64,000 nucleotides of DNA from positions 434,001-498,000 of the forward strand of contig CAWISL010000001.1 of assembly GCA_963838795.1 (NCBI GenBank). Direction: 5' to 3'. Positions within the stretch are counted from its first letter, which is position 1. The number at the start of each line of letters is the position of its first letter. The notes below the pieces were generated by a model. It had not been told where the DNA came from. It ran no database searches and saw only the letters and a program-made list of their open reading frames with translations. Source of the stretch: JAIBJN01 sp963838795 (GTDB taxonomy: Bacteria; Actinomycetota; Thermoleophilia; Gaiellales; Gaiellaceae). Shown one piece after another: positions 18,437-26,459 of the stretch. The position numbers were made by a program, and so were the translations under genes.

Positions 18437-19123
18437 GTGACGCCGCCCGATCGCCCCCTCCCGCTCGGCGAGCTCCTCTCCGAGACGATCCGGCTCTACA
18501 CCCAACGCCCCTGGGCGGCGATCGGCCTCGGCCTCGTCACAGGCGGCGCTTACCTGCTCGCCGCGCTGACGCCGGACCTCCTCGACGTCCTTCTGATCGC
18601 ACTGGCCTTCACGGCGAGCTACGGGGCTGCCGCGCGGCTGGTCTCGGGGGACACCTTCGCCGAAGCGTGGGCCCAGGTCGGGCTCCGCGCCCTGGTGCTC
18701 CTCGTCCTCACGTTCGTGGTCGCCGTGCCGGCCGTGATCGCGCTCACGTACCTCTTCCTGCTCGTCGTCGGCGCGCTCTGGCTCGCGCTCATGGGCTTCT
18801 CCGTCCCCGCCGCGATGGTCGAGCGCGACCCCGCCGTGAAGAACTCCTTCGACCGGATCGCGTTCTCCCTCCTGCGCTCGATCCGTCTTGCACGCACCGA
18901 GTACCTGCACGCGCTCGGGGTGGTCGCAGCGCTGATCCTGATCTACCTCGTCCTCGGGATCGGCCTCGGCGTCGCCCTCGTCGGCTTCGCCGACAATGGC
19001 CGGCTCATCGCCGTCTCGCTGGTGCAGGTCGTCCTCGCGCCCTTCTTCTTCCTCGGGCTCTCCGTCCTCTACTTCGAGCAGCGGGCTCGGGCAGCTGTAT
19101 CCTCGCCTCCCGAAGCCGCTTAG
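18437..19123 (+). CDS. membrane protein of unknown function
   Basis: A 228-residue protein starting at GTG 18437. A short amphipathic N-terminus (LGELLSETIRLYTQRPWAAI) precedes about six hydrophobic helices. The fold resembles the uncharacterised YciC/DUF-type glycerophosphoryl-diester-like membrane domains, with the cytoplasmic LLSETIRLY entry typical of those, but I cannot assign a role. A strong inverted repeat follows its stop. Confidence 0.75.
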   Translation: MTPPDRPLPLGELLSETIRLYTQRPWAAIGLGLVTGGAYLLAALTPDLLDVLLIALAFTASYGAAARLVSGDTFAEAWAQVGLRALVLLVLTFVVAVPAVIALTYLFLLVVGALWLALMGFSVPAAMVERDPAVKNSFDRIAFSLLRSIRLARTEYLHALGVVAALILIYLVLGIGLGVALVGFADNGRLIAVSLVQVVLAPFFFLGLSVLYFEQRARAAVSSPPEAA

Positions 19124-19182
19124 AGTTCCTAACGTAATGAGGTCTCGTCGACGGCACTGCACCTCATTGTGTTAGGAGCTCT
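19122..19182. repeat. long inverted repeat before the GYD gene, family member 1
   Basis: Arms at 19122-19143 and 19161-19182 match at 19 of 22 positions around a 17-base spacer; the core is TCCTAAC-N2-AATGAGGT. A closely related pair of arms occurs at 59617-59711. The second arm ends 7 bases before the AAGGAGG ribosome-binding stretch region of the GYD gene, so it may form a leader hairpin or a double operator. Confidence 0.6.
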
Positions 19183-19194
19183 CAAGGAGGAGAG

Positions 19195-19482
19195 ATGCCC
19201 AAGTACCTGATGCTGTCGACGCTCAGCGAGCAGGGCCTGCAGACGCTGCGCGCGAATCCCGACCGCCTGCGGGAGGTGAACAAGGACGTCGAGGAGCTCG
19301 GTGCGAAGGTGCTCCACCAGTGGTTCGTCCTCGGCCCGCACGACTTCGTCAACATCGTCGAGGCGGAGAGCTCGGCCGTGATCGCGGAGGTCTCGGTCTC
19401 GCTCGGAGCGCGCGGGAGCGTGCACACCCAGTCGTACGAGATGCTCGAGGTCGACGACCTCATCAAGCTTCTCGGTGGCTGA
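19195..19482 (+). CDS. GYD-domain protein
   Basis: A 95-residue protein of the GYD family (PF08734 type), dimeric ferredoxin-like alpha/beta barrels of unknown function. It begins MPKYLMLSTLSEQGLQTL and has the family core GAKVLHQWFVLGPHDFVNIV. A strong AAGGAGGAGAG site precedes ATG 19195. The next small gene overlaps its stop, suggesting a two-gene unit. Confidence 0.85.
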   Translation: MPKYLMLSTLSEQGLQTLRANPDRLREVNKDVEELGAKVLHQWFVLGPHDFVNIVEAESSAVIAEVSVSLGARGSVHTQSYEMLEVDDLIKLLGG

Positions 19483-19696
19483 CCCCGCGCGCCTGCCGGC
19501 CTGGTTCGCGGCCGAGGTGGCCGCCTGGCCGCAGGACGCGTGGGGCGCGCATCAGACGCGGCTGCTCCTGCGAGACGGGCGAGTCATCGAGCCGGTCGCG
19601 GTGCTCCCGAGCGGGGACGTCGTCGGCTGGGGCAACGCGGGATCGGTCGACTTCACGGCCGAGGACATCGTCGCCATCGAGCGGATCGACGAGTAG
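19475..19696 (+). CDS. small hypothetical protein (73 aa)
   Basis: Starts at GTG 19475 inside the end of the GYD gene and encodes 73 acidic residues with alternating strand-like segments (LLLRDGRVIEPVAVLPSGDVVGW). No cysteine, signal or membrane segment is present. Translational coupling with the GYD gene is likely. Function is unknown. Confidence 0.6.
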   Translation: MADPARLPAWFAAEVAAWPQDAWGAHQTRLLLRDGRVIEPVAVLPSGDVVGWGNAGSVDFTAEDIVAIERIDE

Positions 19697-19706
19697 GCGC
19701 TCGGGC

Positions 19707-20252
19707 TTACTCCGTGAAGACGTAGTCGTTGTCGAGCGCGCCCATGTGACAGCTCCAGCAGACGGCGCCGCTGGCGATCTTCGCGAAGCGCTCGTTCCGT
19801 GCGTCGCGCGTGTACTCGACGAAGACCCAGTCGTTGTGCGCCGGGTCGGCGCCACGCTCCTTCCGCATGATGGCGATGAGGCCGGTGAAGTCGGTGCCAG
19901 GGCGGTTCGCGTCCTTGACGACGATCGTCCCGTAGGGGAAGCGTCCGCTCGGGCGCCGACCATTCGACGCGTAGACGTTCTTCGTCCCGTTGTGCGGATC
20001 CGCGTCCCGGGGTGGAATGGGCGCGTCGTTGAGCTTGACCCAATCGCGGAAGCCCGCGACATAGGCGGGGACGCCAGGCGGCGCCTCGGGTGGGGGTGGC
20101 GCCGCCTCGGTGGTCGTCTCCTCCGCAGTCGGTTCGGGCGCTTCCGTGGTGGTCTCGGCGGACGACGTCGGCCCGGCGGTGGGCTCCGAGCCTCCGCCGC
20201 ACGCGGGGGCGAGCACCAGCAAGCAGAGTGCGAGGAGCAGGCGGCGCCCCAC
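19707..20252 (-). CDS. cytochrome P460-like lipoprotein
   Basis: A 181-residue exported protein. The N-terminus is a lipoprotein signal with lipobox LAPAC, then a Thr/Glu/Pro-rich linker to about residue 70. The C-terminal domain has FPYGTIVVKDANRPG, NDWVFVEYTR and a haem-binding CWSCH motif within SGAVCWSCHMGALDNDYVF, typical of P460 proteins. Classical P460 oxidises hydroxylamine; here only the domain is recognised, and a general c-type haem role is as likely. Haem attachment would require a cytochrome c maturation system such as that at 60.8-62.7 kb. Confidence 0.85.
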   Translation of the reverse strand: MGRRLLLALCLLVLAPACGGGSEPTAGPTSSAETTTEAPEPTAEETTTEAAPPPPEAPPGVPAYVAGFRDWVKLNDAPIPPRDADPHNGTKNVYASNGRRPSGRFPYGTIVVKDANRPGTDFTGLIAIMRKERGADPAHNDWVFVEYTRDARNERFAKIASGAVCWSCHMGALDNDYVFTE

Positions 20253-20300
20253 GACCCCGACGATACCGCGGCCGTCTTACGGCGGCATTAAGACTCGAAC

Positions 20301-21197
20301 TCACTCGAGCCGGGAGTAGGCGACCGCCACCTCGGCCGCCAGCGCCGCGTTCTCGATGATCAGCTTCTTGTTCACCTCGACCGTCGCGCCGCCGCTCGCC
20401 TCGTGCAGGTAGGCGAGCACGAACGGCGTCACGTCCTGACCGTGGATCCCCTGCCGCTCGGCCTCGGCCACGCCCTCCTGGACGAGCGGCTCGACATCGA
20501 GGCTCCTGTCGGGCGGTCGGGCGAGGAGGAGGGCGGAATGACGCCCGAGCCGCCAGTGGAACTGGGCGATCTGGGCCACCTCCTCGACGGTGAGAACGCG
20601 GGCCGAGACGGGCGGGCCTCCTTCGCGCGCGTAGAAGACGGGCAACGTGTCGGTGCGCCAGCCGAGCACTGGCACGCCGATCGTCTCGAGGAGCTCGCCG
20701 GTCGCCTGGACGTCGAGGAGAGACTTCGCGCCCGAGGCGACGACGAGCGCCTCCGTCCGGGCGAGCTCGCCCAGATCGGCGGAGATGTCGGGCCGCTCCG
20801 CCCAGCCGCGATGGACGCCCCCGAGCCCGCCGGTGCCGAGGAAGCCGATGCCCACGGCGCGACAGACGGCCAGCGTTCCGCCCGCTGTCGTGGCGCCGAG
20901 GACGCCCTGGGCCGCGCAGGCGGCCAGGTCGCGCGGCCCGACCTTGCGTGCGTCGGGCGAGCTCCCGAAGCGTTCGAGCTGCTCCTCGCTGAGGCCAACC
21001 TGGATCACGCCGTCCACGACTCCGATCGTCGCCGGCACTGCCCAGGCAGCACGCACGCGCCGCTCCGCCTCCGAAGCGACGGCGGCTCCCTCCCCCTCCG
21101 GGAAGCCGTGCGAGACGAGCGTCGTCTCGAGCGCGACCACGGGCCGACGGGCCTCGAGCGCCGCCCGAACCTCGGGATGGATGCGAATCAGATCCAT
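20301..21197 (-). CDS. psuG: pseudouridine-5'-phosphate glycosidase
   Basis: A 298-residue enzyme that reversibly splits pseudouridine-5'-phosphate into uracil and ribose-5-phosphate. The family start VVALETTLVSHGFP and core GLGGVHRG, DISADLGEL and SGAKSLLDVQAT are present, and the end reads GGATVEVNKKLIIENAALAA. Length is normal. It lies 20 bases downstream of the PfkB kinase, the standard psuK-psuG pairing for pseudouridine breakdown. Confidence 0.95.
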   Translation of the reverse strand: MDLIRIHPEVRAALEARRPVVALETTLVSHGFPEGEGAAVASEAERRVRAAWAVPATIGVVDGVIQVGLSEEQLERFGSSPDARKVGPRDLAACAAQGVLGATTAGGTLAVCRAVGIGFLGTGGLGGVHRGWAERPDISADLGELARTEALVVASGAKSLLDVQATGELLETIGVPVLGWRTDTLPVFYAREGGPPVSARVLTVEEVAQIAQFHWRLGRHSALLLARPPDRSLDVEPLVQEGVAEAERQGIHGQDVTPFVLAYLHEASGGATVEVNKKLIIENAALAAEVAVAYSRLE

Positions 21198-21217
21198 CTA
21201 GTGCCCCCGAGCTGACA

Positions 21218-22018
21218 CTATGGGATCGCCCCCATCTTGGCCACGCAGCGGGCGGCTGCGTCGAGGGCCGCCTCCGGGCCTCCGACGAGGAAGCCGGCTG
21301 CGAACGCGTCTCCCGCCCCGGTCGTGTCGACCGCGGTGGCCTCGCCCGAAGCCAGCTCGACGCTTCCGGCGGAGGTGACGACCACGCAGCCACGGGCGCC
21401 GCGCTTGATCACCACGGTCGGCGCCTCGACGTCGCCGACCAGCTCGGCCTCGGCCTCGTTCGCGAAGACCACCTCGGGTCGCAGGCCCGCAACCGTGTCG
21501 CGAAAGGCATCGAGGCCGTGCGCCTCGATCGCCGCGGTCGAGGAGAGGTCGACACTGACCCGGGGAGCTCGGTCCGCCGCAGTCAGGGCGGTCTCTCTCA
21601 GGGGCGAGCGCACAAGGCTGTAGCCGGGCACGTGCAGCCATTCGCAGCCGTCCAGCCAGGCCTCGTCGAGCTCCTCCGGCGCCAGCTCGGTGGAGACGCC
21701 ACGGTCGCTCAGCATCGTCCGCGCTCCGTCGGGCGTGGCGATCGAGACGACCGTCCCGGTGCCGGTCTCGACCTCCGGGCCGGCCAGCTCGACGCTCCGC
21801 TCCCGCAGCTCCTTCGCGAGGATCCGACCTGCCGGATCGCGCGCCCGTTTTCCGATGAAGCGCGAGCGACCGCCCAGCTCCACGACCCACGCGGCGACGT
21901 TCGCCGCCTGGCCTCCGACGCCGACCCTCGTGCAGCCATAGGTGTCCGTATCCTCGGCGATCGGGCCGTCCAGGCGCACGATGACGTCCAGGAGGAGGTC
22001 CCCGAGGGTGCAGATCAC
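21218..22018 (-). CDS. psuK: PfkB-family kinase, probable pseudouridine kinase
   Basis: A 266-residue ribokinase-fold kinase. It has GVGGQAANVAAWVVELG near residue 35 and the catalytic anion-hole motif DTTGAGDAFAAGF near the C-terminus. Pairing with psuG points to phosphorylation of pseudouridine at the 5' position; this is inferred from context, since PfkB members differ little in motifs. I prefer GTG 22018 because a TAGGGT box ends seven bases before it; GTG 22027 is an in-frame alternative that would overlap that box. Confidence 0.85.
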   Translation of the reverse strand: MICTLGDLLLDVIVRLDGPIAEDTDTYGCTRVGVGGQAANVAAWVVELGGRSRFIGKRARDPAGRILAKELRERSVELAGPEVETGTGTVVSIATPDGARTMLSDRGVSTELAPEELDEAWLDGCEWLHVPGYSLVRSPLRETALTAADRAPRVSVDLSSTAAIEAHGLDAFRDTVAGLRPEVVFANEAEAELVGDVEAPTVVIKRGARGCVVVTSAGSVELASGEATAVDTTGAGDAFAAGFLVGGPEAALDAAARCVAKMGAIP

Positions 22019-22025
22019 GCGTCGC

Positions 22026-22035
22026 ACCCTACAAT
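22026..22035. promoter_or_regulatory. overlapping divergent -10 boxes (psuK / small membrane gene)
   Basis: On the minus strand TAGGGT (22031-22026) precedes psuK GTG 22018 by seven bases; on the plus strand TACAAT (22030-22035) precedes GTG 22043 by seven. The two boxes share bases, so transcription would start outward from a common element. Confidence 0.45.
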
Positions 22036-22042
22036 CGGGGCC

Positions 22043-22243
22043 GTGGACGGCGAGCGGCGCAGGCGGCTGAGGCCCTTCCTCTTGGGAGGCCTCATCGGCA
22101 GCATCGCCGGGCTGGCGGCGGCCGGCCGCATGAAGGTCCGCACACAGCCGCGAAGGCGGGAGACGCCCGCCGGCCTCGCCGCGTTCGAGGAGGCTCCCTG
22201 CTTCGAGGAGCTCGCCGAGCGCGAAGCTCGCCGGGAGCGCTAG
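22043..22243 (+). CDS. small hydrophobic-anchor protein (66 aa)
   Basis: From GTG 22043 a 66-residue basic protein reads RRLRPFLLGGLIGSIAGLAA followed by a charged tail ending in EELAEREARRER. One short Gly-rich hydrophobic segment may anchor it. The leaderless promoter spacing supports it as real. It overlaps the end of the converging GT39-like gene by four bases. Confidence 0.6.
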   Translation: MDGERRRRLRPFLLGGLIGSIAGLAAAGRMKVRTQPRRRETPAGLAAFEEAPCFEELAEREARRER

Positions 22244-23898
22244 CGGAGCCTCTCGAGCGCCTCCTCTGCGGTGAGCGCGTTGCGGGCAGCGTCGCCGATG
22301 CCGAGCTCGAGCCCCAGCTCCTGAACGGCGAGCGTGGCCTCGAGGAACTCGCGCGGCGTCCCTGTCGGCTCAACCGTCCGGACAAGCAGGAAGGGGCCGA
22401 ACGCCGTCGTCTCGAAGCCCGGCCCGGGCGTGGCCTCGGGAATCGTGAGCTTGGCACGCGACTGATCGACGTAGTCCGAGGCGTCGAGCACCCAGACACC
22501 CCGGCCCAGCGGCTCGCCCGCGTCCTCGAGCGCCTCGAGCGCGAGCGTCGGATCGGCCCGCGGGACGAAGATTCGGCCGACTGGCGCTGCCCGCTCCCAC
22601 GCATCGAGGTAGTTCGGCTCGTACCCGAAGAGGACATCGTCTTCGCGCCCCGTGCGCGCGAGCCACTCGGCCGCGTCCGCGCGCGCCTCTGAACGCACCG
22701 CCGGCTCGCCCGTGTACAGCCAGCGGGTTCGGTCGAGCCCCCAGACGACCTGAGACGCGAGCAGGAACCCGAGGATCAGCGCCACCGCTCCGGGGCCCGC
22801 CCGGCCGAGTGAGGCGCCCAGCCGAAGAAGGCCAGCGGCGATCGCCATGGTCGCGAAGGGCAGCAGGAAGATCAGATGCCGCGTCTCGAGCGAGACGCCG
22901 GGCCCGGACCCGGCCACGACGAGGGCGACTGCGGGAACGCCGACCGCCACCGCTGTCAAGACCGCGGTCCCTGGCCGCTCGCGCGCGAGGACGATCACGC
23001 CGAGAACAGCAAGGAGCGCCGCTGGAATGGAGGCGGCCGGCCAGCCCGCGGTGAAGTCCCCGAACACCTCCCAGAGGTACTCGACCACGTCGAGGGGAGA
23101 GCCGAGCTCCGAGCTCGACTCTCCGAGGCCGACCTCGAAGCGGGACGCAAGCAGCGCATACGTCCGCCAGAGAGGCGCGGCGAGCACCAGCACGGCCGCG
23201 AGCGCGACCAGGGGAGCGCGGAGCGGCAGCGGTCGCCGGGCTCGGAGGACGCCCACGTAGACCATCTCGGCTGCGAGCACGAGGACGCCGTATGGCTGCG
23301 TGGCCAGCAGCGCGAGCGTCCCCGCCGCCCACGCCGCCCAGCGACCCCACGTCCCGCGCTCGAGCGCCCGCAGCAGGAGCAGGAGCGAGAGAATCGACGT
23401 GAAGAGGAACAGGCTGTACATCCGGCCGTAGATGCCGTGGTAGAGGGTTGTCCAGCTCGCAGCCGCAAGCAGCGTCGCCACCAGCGCCGTTCGCCGGTCC
23501 GTGAGGCGGGCCACGAGCGCGGCCAGCGCAGGCATGCTCGCCACGGCGAACGCGACCGAGACGAGCCGGAGGCTCGTAAGGCTGGGTTCGACGAGGCCCG
23601 CGAGGTAGGCGAGCAGGTAGTGGAGCGGAGCGCCGCCCCGCTCCCCCAGGACGGTTCGGAGCATGTCGCCGAGTGACGAGTCGCTGACGAAGAACGCGAG
23701 CGTCTCGTCCTCGTGCGGCGGCAGCGCGTCCAGGCGAAGGAGGAGGAAGATGCCGAGCCCGGCCGTGATCGCCGCCACCCCGAGCCGGTAGCCGTCCGCC
23801 GTGATCGCGGCGCCGGGACGCCCGGTCGATGCCTCTGGCACTCCCCCGGCGCGAGTGCCGGAAACCTCCGTGCCCCCTGCTAGCATCTGCCCTTGCAC
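22240..23898 (-). CDS. GT39-like (ArnT/PMT-type) membrane glycosyltransferase
   Basis: A 552-residue protein with about eleven hydrophobic helices. After the first helix comes LPPHEDETLAFF, the acidic loop typical of GT-C enzymes that use lipid-linked sugars, and a soluble domain of about 170 residues forms the C-terminus. Such enzymes add mannose or aminoarabinose to exported proteins or lipids; donor and acceptor are unknown. The start is uncertain: GTG 23898, ATG 23883 and later codons are in frame. Confidence 0.75.
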   Translation of the reverse strand: MQGQMLAGGTEVSGTRAGGVPEASTGRPGAAITADGYRLGVAAITAGLGIFLLLRLDALPPHEDETLAFFVSDSSLGDMLRTVLGERGGAPLHYLLAYLAGLVEPSLTSLRLVSVAFAVASMPALAALVARLTDRRTALVATLLAAASWTTLYHGIYGRMYSLFLFTSILSLLLLLRALERGTWGRWAAWAAGTLALLATQPYGVLVLAAEMVYVGVLRARRPLPLRAPLVALAAVLVLAAPLWRTYALLASRFEVGLGESSSELGSPLDVVEYLWEVFGDFTAGWPAASIPAALLAVLGVIVLARERPGTAVLTAVAVGVPAVALVVAGSGPGVSLETRHLIFLLPFATMAIAAGLLRLGASLGRAGPGAVALILGFLLASQVVWGLDRTRWLYTGEPAVRSEARADAAEWLARTGREDDVLFGYEPNYLDAWERAAPVGRIFVPRADPTLALEALEDAGEPLGRGVWVLDASDYVDQSRAKLTIPEATPGPGFETTAFGPFLLVRTVEPTGTPREFLEATLAVQELGLELGIGDAARNALTAEEALERLR

Positions 23899-23915
23899 GG
23901 CGCGGCCCTTTCACG

Positions 23916-24212
23916 ATGCCGATCTACGAATATCGCTGCCCCAACGGCCACACCTTCGAGCTGTTCCAGCGCATGTCGGACGCCCCGGCCGAGGCCTGCG
24001 AGATCTGCGGTGAGGGCCCCGTGACGAAGGTGCTTTACCCCGCTGCGATCCACTTCAAGGGCTCCGGCTTCTACTCGACGGATTACGGTCGCGGGAACCG
24101 GCGGTCGGCCTCGAAGGACGGCGACGGCACCCCGGACTCGGGCGAGCCGAAAAAGACGGACAAGGCGGAGTCGAAGGCCTCGGACACGAAGGCGTCCGAC
24201 TCCAAGGCCTAG
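23916..24212 (+). CDS. FmdB-family zinc-ribbon protein
   Basis: A 98-residue protein whose first 60 residues form the FmdB zinc ribbon: MPIYEYRCPNGHTFEL, then CEICGEGPVTKVLYPAAIHF and GSGFYSTDY. The tail is a low-complexity Lys/Ser/Ala/Asp stretch, common in actinobacterial members. Named after a formamidase regulator, its actual function is unknown. It diverges from the GT39-like gene. Confidence 0.88.
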   Translation: MPIYEYRCPNGHTFELFQRMSDAPAEACEICGEGPVTKVLYPAAIHFKGSGFYSTDYGRGNRRSASKDGDGTPDSGEPKKTDKAESKASDTKASDSKA

Positions 24213-24265
24213 GAGGGTTTGACGAACGCAGGCTGTGTCTAGCGACGTTCCGCCAAAGCCTCCTA
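24210..24265. terminator. stem-loop between converging FmdB and LCP genes
   Basis: TAGGAGGGTTTG (24210-24221) pairs with CAAAGCCTCCTA (24254-24265) at 11 of 12 positions, with an inner GAACG/CGTTC pair in the loop. The location at two converging stops suggests a bidirectional terminator, though it lacks U-tracts. Confidence 0.5.
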
Positions 24266-24294
24266 CTACAGCGACCTCGACCACCTAAAGCCGC

Positions 24295-25470
24295 TCAGTC
24301 GCCACGGCCGACCCGGCAGCCCGGGCCGAACGTGCCCGAGCCGGGGCGCGGTCGCTGCGGCGCGACCTTGCCCTCGACCATCGCCACGACGGAGGCGTTG
24401 TCCTCGCCTCCGATGATGAACGACTGCCCGTCGATGTCGGCGATCGTGCCGCCGAGCCGGCAGCGGAGGATCCCGCTCGACGGCGTGCGTCGTTTCACCC
24501 AGGCGAGCTGAATGAACTGGTTCGCCGAGAGGTCGGTGGCGAGGGGTGCGACCAGCTCGTCGCCGATGAACGGCATGCGCAAGAACGTCCCGAAGCTCGT
24601 GACCTCGTCTGCAACGGCCTGCACCACCGCCTGCTGGCGCTCTCCGCGAGTGATGTCGTTGTCCGCCGGGTCGAGCTTGTTCACGCGCACGCGTGCGTAA
24701 ATGAGAGCCTTGCGGCCGCTCATCGTCTGCTCGCCCGTGCGGAACCGATACCCCGGCCACCGGTCGCACTCCGCCTGCGTCTCGTGCGGGCAGGCGATCT
24801 TGTCGGTGAGAATCGGCTTCGGGACGTCGATCGTCACGCCGCCCAAGGCGTTGATCAGCTCCTTGAACCTCAGAAGGGTGACGACGACCACGTGGTTGAT
24901 GGGGATGCCCGTCAGCCCCTCCACCGTCCGGATGGCGAGTGTGGGCCCCCCGTACGCGTAGGCGGCGTTGACCTTGTCGAGATCCCGGCCGGGGATCTCG
25001 ACGCGAAGGTCGCGCGGGATGGACAGGAAGGCGATCCGGTGCTCGTCCGGGTCCGTGCGCACGAGCATGATCGAGTCGGACCGAAAAGGCCCTTCGCGCC
25101 CCGGGCCCTCGTCGATTCCGAGGACGAGGATGGTCGAGGGGTTCGACAGGACGAGCCCGTCCTGCGGAGCCAGAGCGGCGTAGGCTCGCGAATCGAGCCG
25201 CTCGTTCGCCTCCTTCACGCCGCTGCGAAAGGCGAGGTACCCGAGCACGGACCAGATCGCCACGACGATCACGACGACCAGGAGGACGACGAGCAGCACG
25301 CGAAGCCACCGGCGCCGCCGACGTCGTCGGCTCGGCTTCGGCCTCGTGTAGGCGTCCTTGCCGTCGCCGACTCCGGGGGCTTGATCCTCCCCCTTCCTCG
25401 ACTCCGTCGGGACCGGGCCTTTGACCCGCCCGCCACGGTAGACGCGGTACGGCTTGTCCTTGGACGCCAC
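24295..25470 (-). CDS. LytR-CpsA-Psr (LCP) family protein
   Basis: A 391-residue cell-envelope protein. An Arg-rich cytoplasmic segment (PKPSRRRRRRRWLR) precedes one transmembrane helix (LLVVLLVVVIVVAIW), then the LCP domain with FRSDSIMLVRTDP, LSIPRDLRVEIPG, KVNAAYAYGG and YARVR. LCP enzymes transfer undecaprenyl-linked polymers such as teichoic acid or arabinogalactan to peptidoglycan. GTG 25470 lies 11 bases after a TACGAT box shared with the divergent ROK gene. Confidence 0.93.
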   Translation of the reverse strand: MASKDKPYRVYRGGRVKGPVPTESRKGEDQAPGVGDGKDAYTRPKPSRRRRRRRWLRVLLVVLLVVVIVVAIWSVLGYLAFRSGVKEANERLDSRAYAALAPQDGLVLSNPSTILVLGIDEGPGREGPFRSDSIMLVRTDPDEHRIAFLSIPRDLRVEIPGRDLDKVNAAYAYGGPTLAIRTVEGLTGIPINHVVVVTLLRFKELINALGGVTIDVPKPILTDKIACPHETQAECDRWPGYRFRTGEQTMSGRKALIYARVRVNKLDPADNDITRGERQQAVVQAVADEVTSFGTFLRMPFIGDELVAPLATDLSANQFIQLAWVKRRTPSSGILRCRLGGTIADIDGQSFIIGGEDNASVVAMVEGKVAPQRPRPGSGTFGPGCRVGRGD

Positions 25471-25480
25471 GGCGACCGAG

Positions 25481-25487
25481 TATCGTA
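25481..25487. promoter_or_regulatory. symmetric bidirectional -10 element TATCGTA
   Basis: Read on the plus strand, TATCGT precedes the ROK gene start (ATG 25500) by 13 bases; on the minus strand TACGAT precedes the LCP start (GTG 25470) by 11. The two genes are only 29 bases apart, so both promoters must lie here. Confidence 0.5.
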
Positions 25488-25499
25488 GCCAGACCTCGA

Positions 25500-26453
25500 A
25501 TGAGCGCTCGCCAGGTGATCGCGGTCGACTTGGGCGGGACGAAGCTGGCCGCGGGGCTCGTCGGTCGAGACGGAGCGGTCGTTCGTCGCGCCGTCGAGCC
25601 GACCGATCTCAGGGGTGAGGACGCGGTTCTTGCTCAGCTCGAGCGGGTCATCGACGGGCTGGCGGGAGGGGGGTTCGCGGCGCTCGGCGTGGGCATTCCG
25701 TCCACGATCGACCAGCGCTCGGGGCGCGCGGTCACCTCGGTGAACATCCCGCTCGCCGGCGTCGACCTTCGCGATCGCCTCCAGGACCGCTTCGGCGTCC
25801 CCGTCCAGATCGAGAACGACGGCAACGCCGCGGCGGTCGCCGAGCACCGGCTGGGCGCCGCCCGAGAGGCCCGACATGTCGTCATGCTCACGCTCGGGAC
25901 CGGTGTGGGCGGCGGCCTGATCCTCGACAACCGGCTCTATCGTGGCGCGGTGGGGGCGGCGGGCGAGCTCGGCCACATCACGCTCGACCTGAATGGCCCT
26001 CCCTGTCAGGGTGCCTGCCCGGGGAGGGGCCATCTCGAGGCCATGGCCTCGGGCCTCGCGGCCGACAGGCTGGCCGAGCGCGCGGCGGACGAGCGGCCGG
26101 AGGGCGATCTCGGCAGGGCGGCGGCGGCCGGGCGAACTGTCGACCCACGGCTGCTGGTGGAGCTCGCCTCCGCGGGCCCCGGCGACGCGCGCGACGTGCT
26201 CGAGCACATCGGCTTCCATCTCGGCGTCGGAATCTCGGATCTCGTGAATGTCTTCAACCCCGAGGTGGTCGTCGTGGGCGGAGGCTTCGCCGAAGCCGGC
26301 GAGCTCTTGCTCGCGTCCGCCCGCCAGGTGGTGGCCGAGCGGACGCTCCTTCCCGCGCGCGAGGTGGTCGCGATCGTCGAGGCCCAGCTGGGGCCCGACG
26401 CCGGCCTCGTGGGCGCGGCGCTCGTGGCCTTCGACGCGCTCGAGGAGGGCTGA
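25500..26453 (+). CDS. ROK-family sugar kinase (glucokinase-like)
   Basis: A 317-residue ROK protein. ATP-binding VDLGGTKLAAGL is at the start, followed by the catalytic region VQIENDGNAAAVAEH and GTGVGGGLILDNRLYRGA. The zinc motif is a variant, PCQGACPGRGHLEA, of the CxCGxxGC type. No DNA-binding domain precedes it, so it is a kinase rather than a repressor; glucose is the commonest substrate of this subgroup but is unproven here. It abuts rsmI. Confidence 0.9.
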   Translation: MSARQVIAVDLGGTKLAAGLVGRDGAVVRRAVEPTDLRGEDAVLAQLERVIDGLAGGGFAALGVGIPSTIDQRSGRAVTSVNIPLAGVDLRDRLQDRFGVPVQIENDGNAAAVAEHRLGAAREARHVVMLTLGTGVGGGLILDNRLYRGAVGAAGELGHITLDLNGPPCQGACPGRGHLEAMASGLAADRLAERAADERPEGDLGRAAAAGRTVDPRLLVELASAGPGDARDVLEHIGFHLGVGISDLVNVFNPEVVVVGGGFAEAGELLLASARQVVAERTLLPAREVVAIVEAQLGPDAGLVGAALVAFDALEEG

Positions 26454-26459
26454 CGCCGA

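Noticed and set aside
23878..23885. TGCTAGCA between the GT39-like and fmdB genes as another RHH-Ino1 operator
   Set aside because: Only the 8-base core matches, the outer bases of the 11-mer differ and there is no paired copy.
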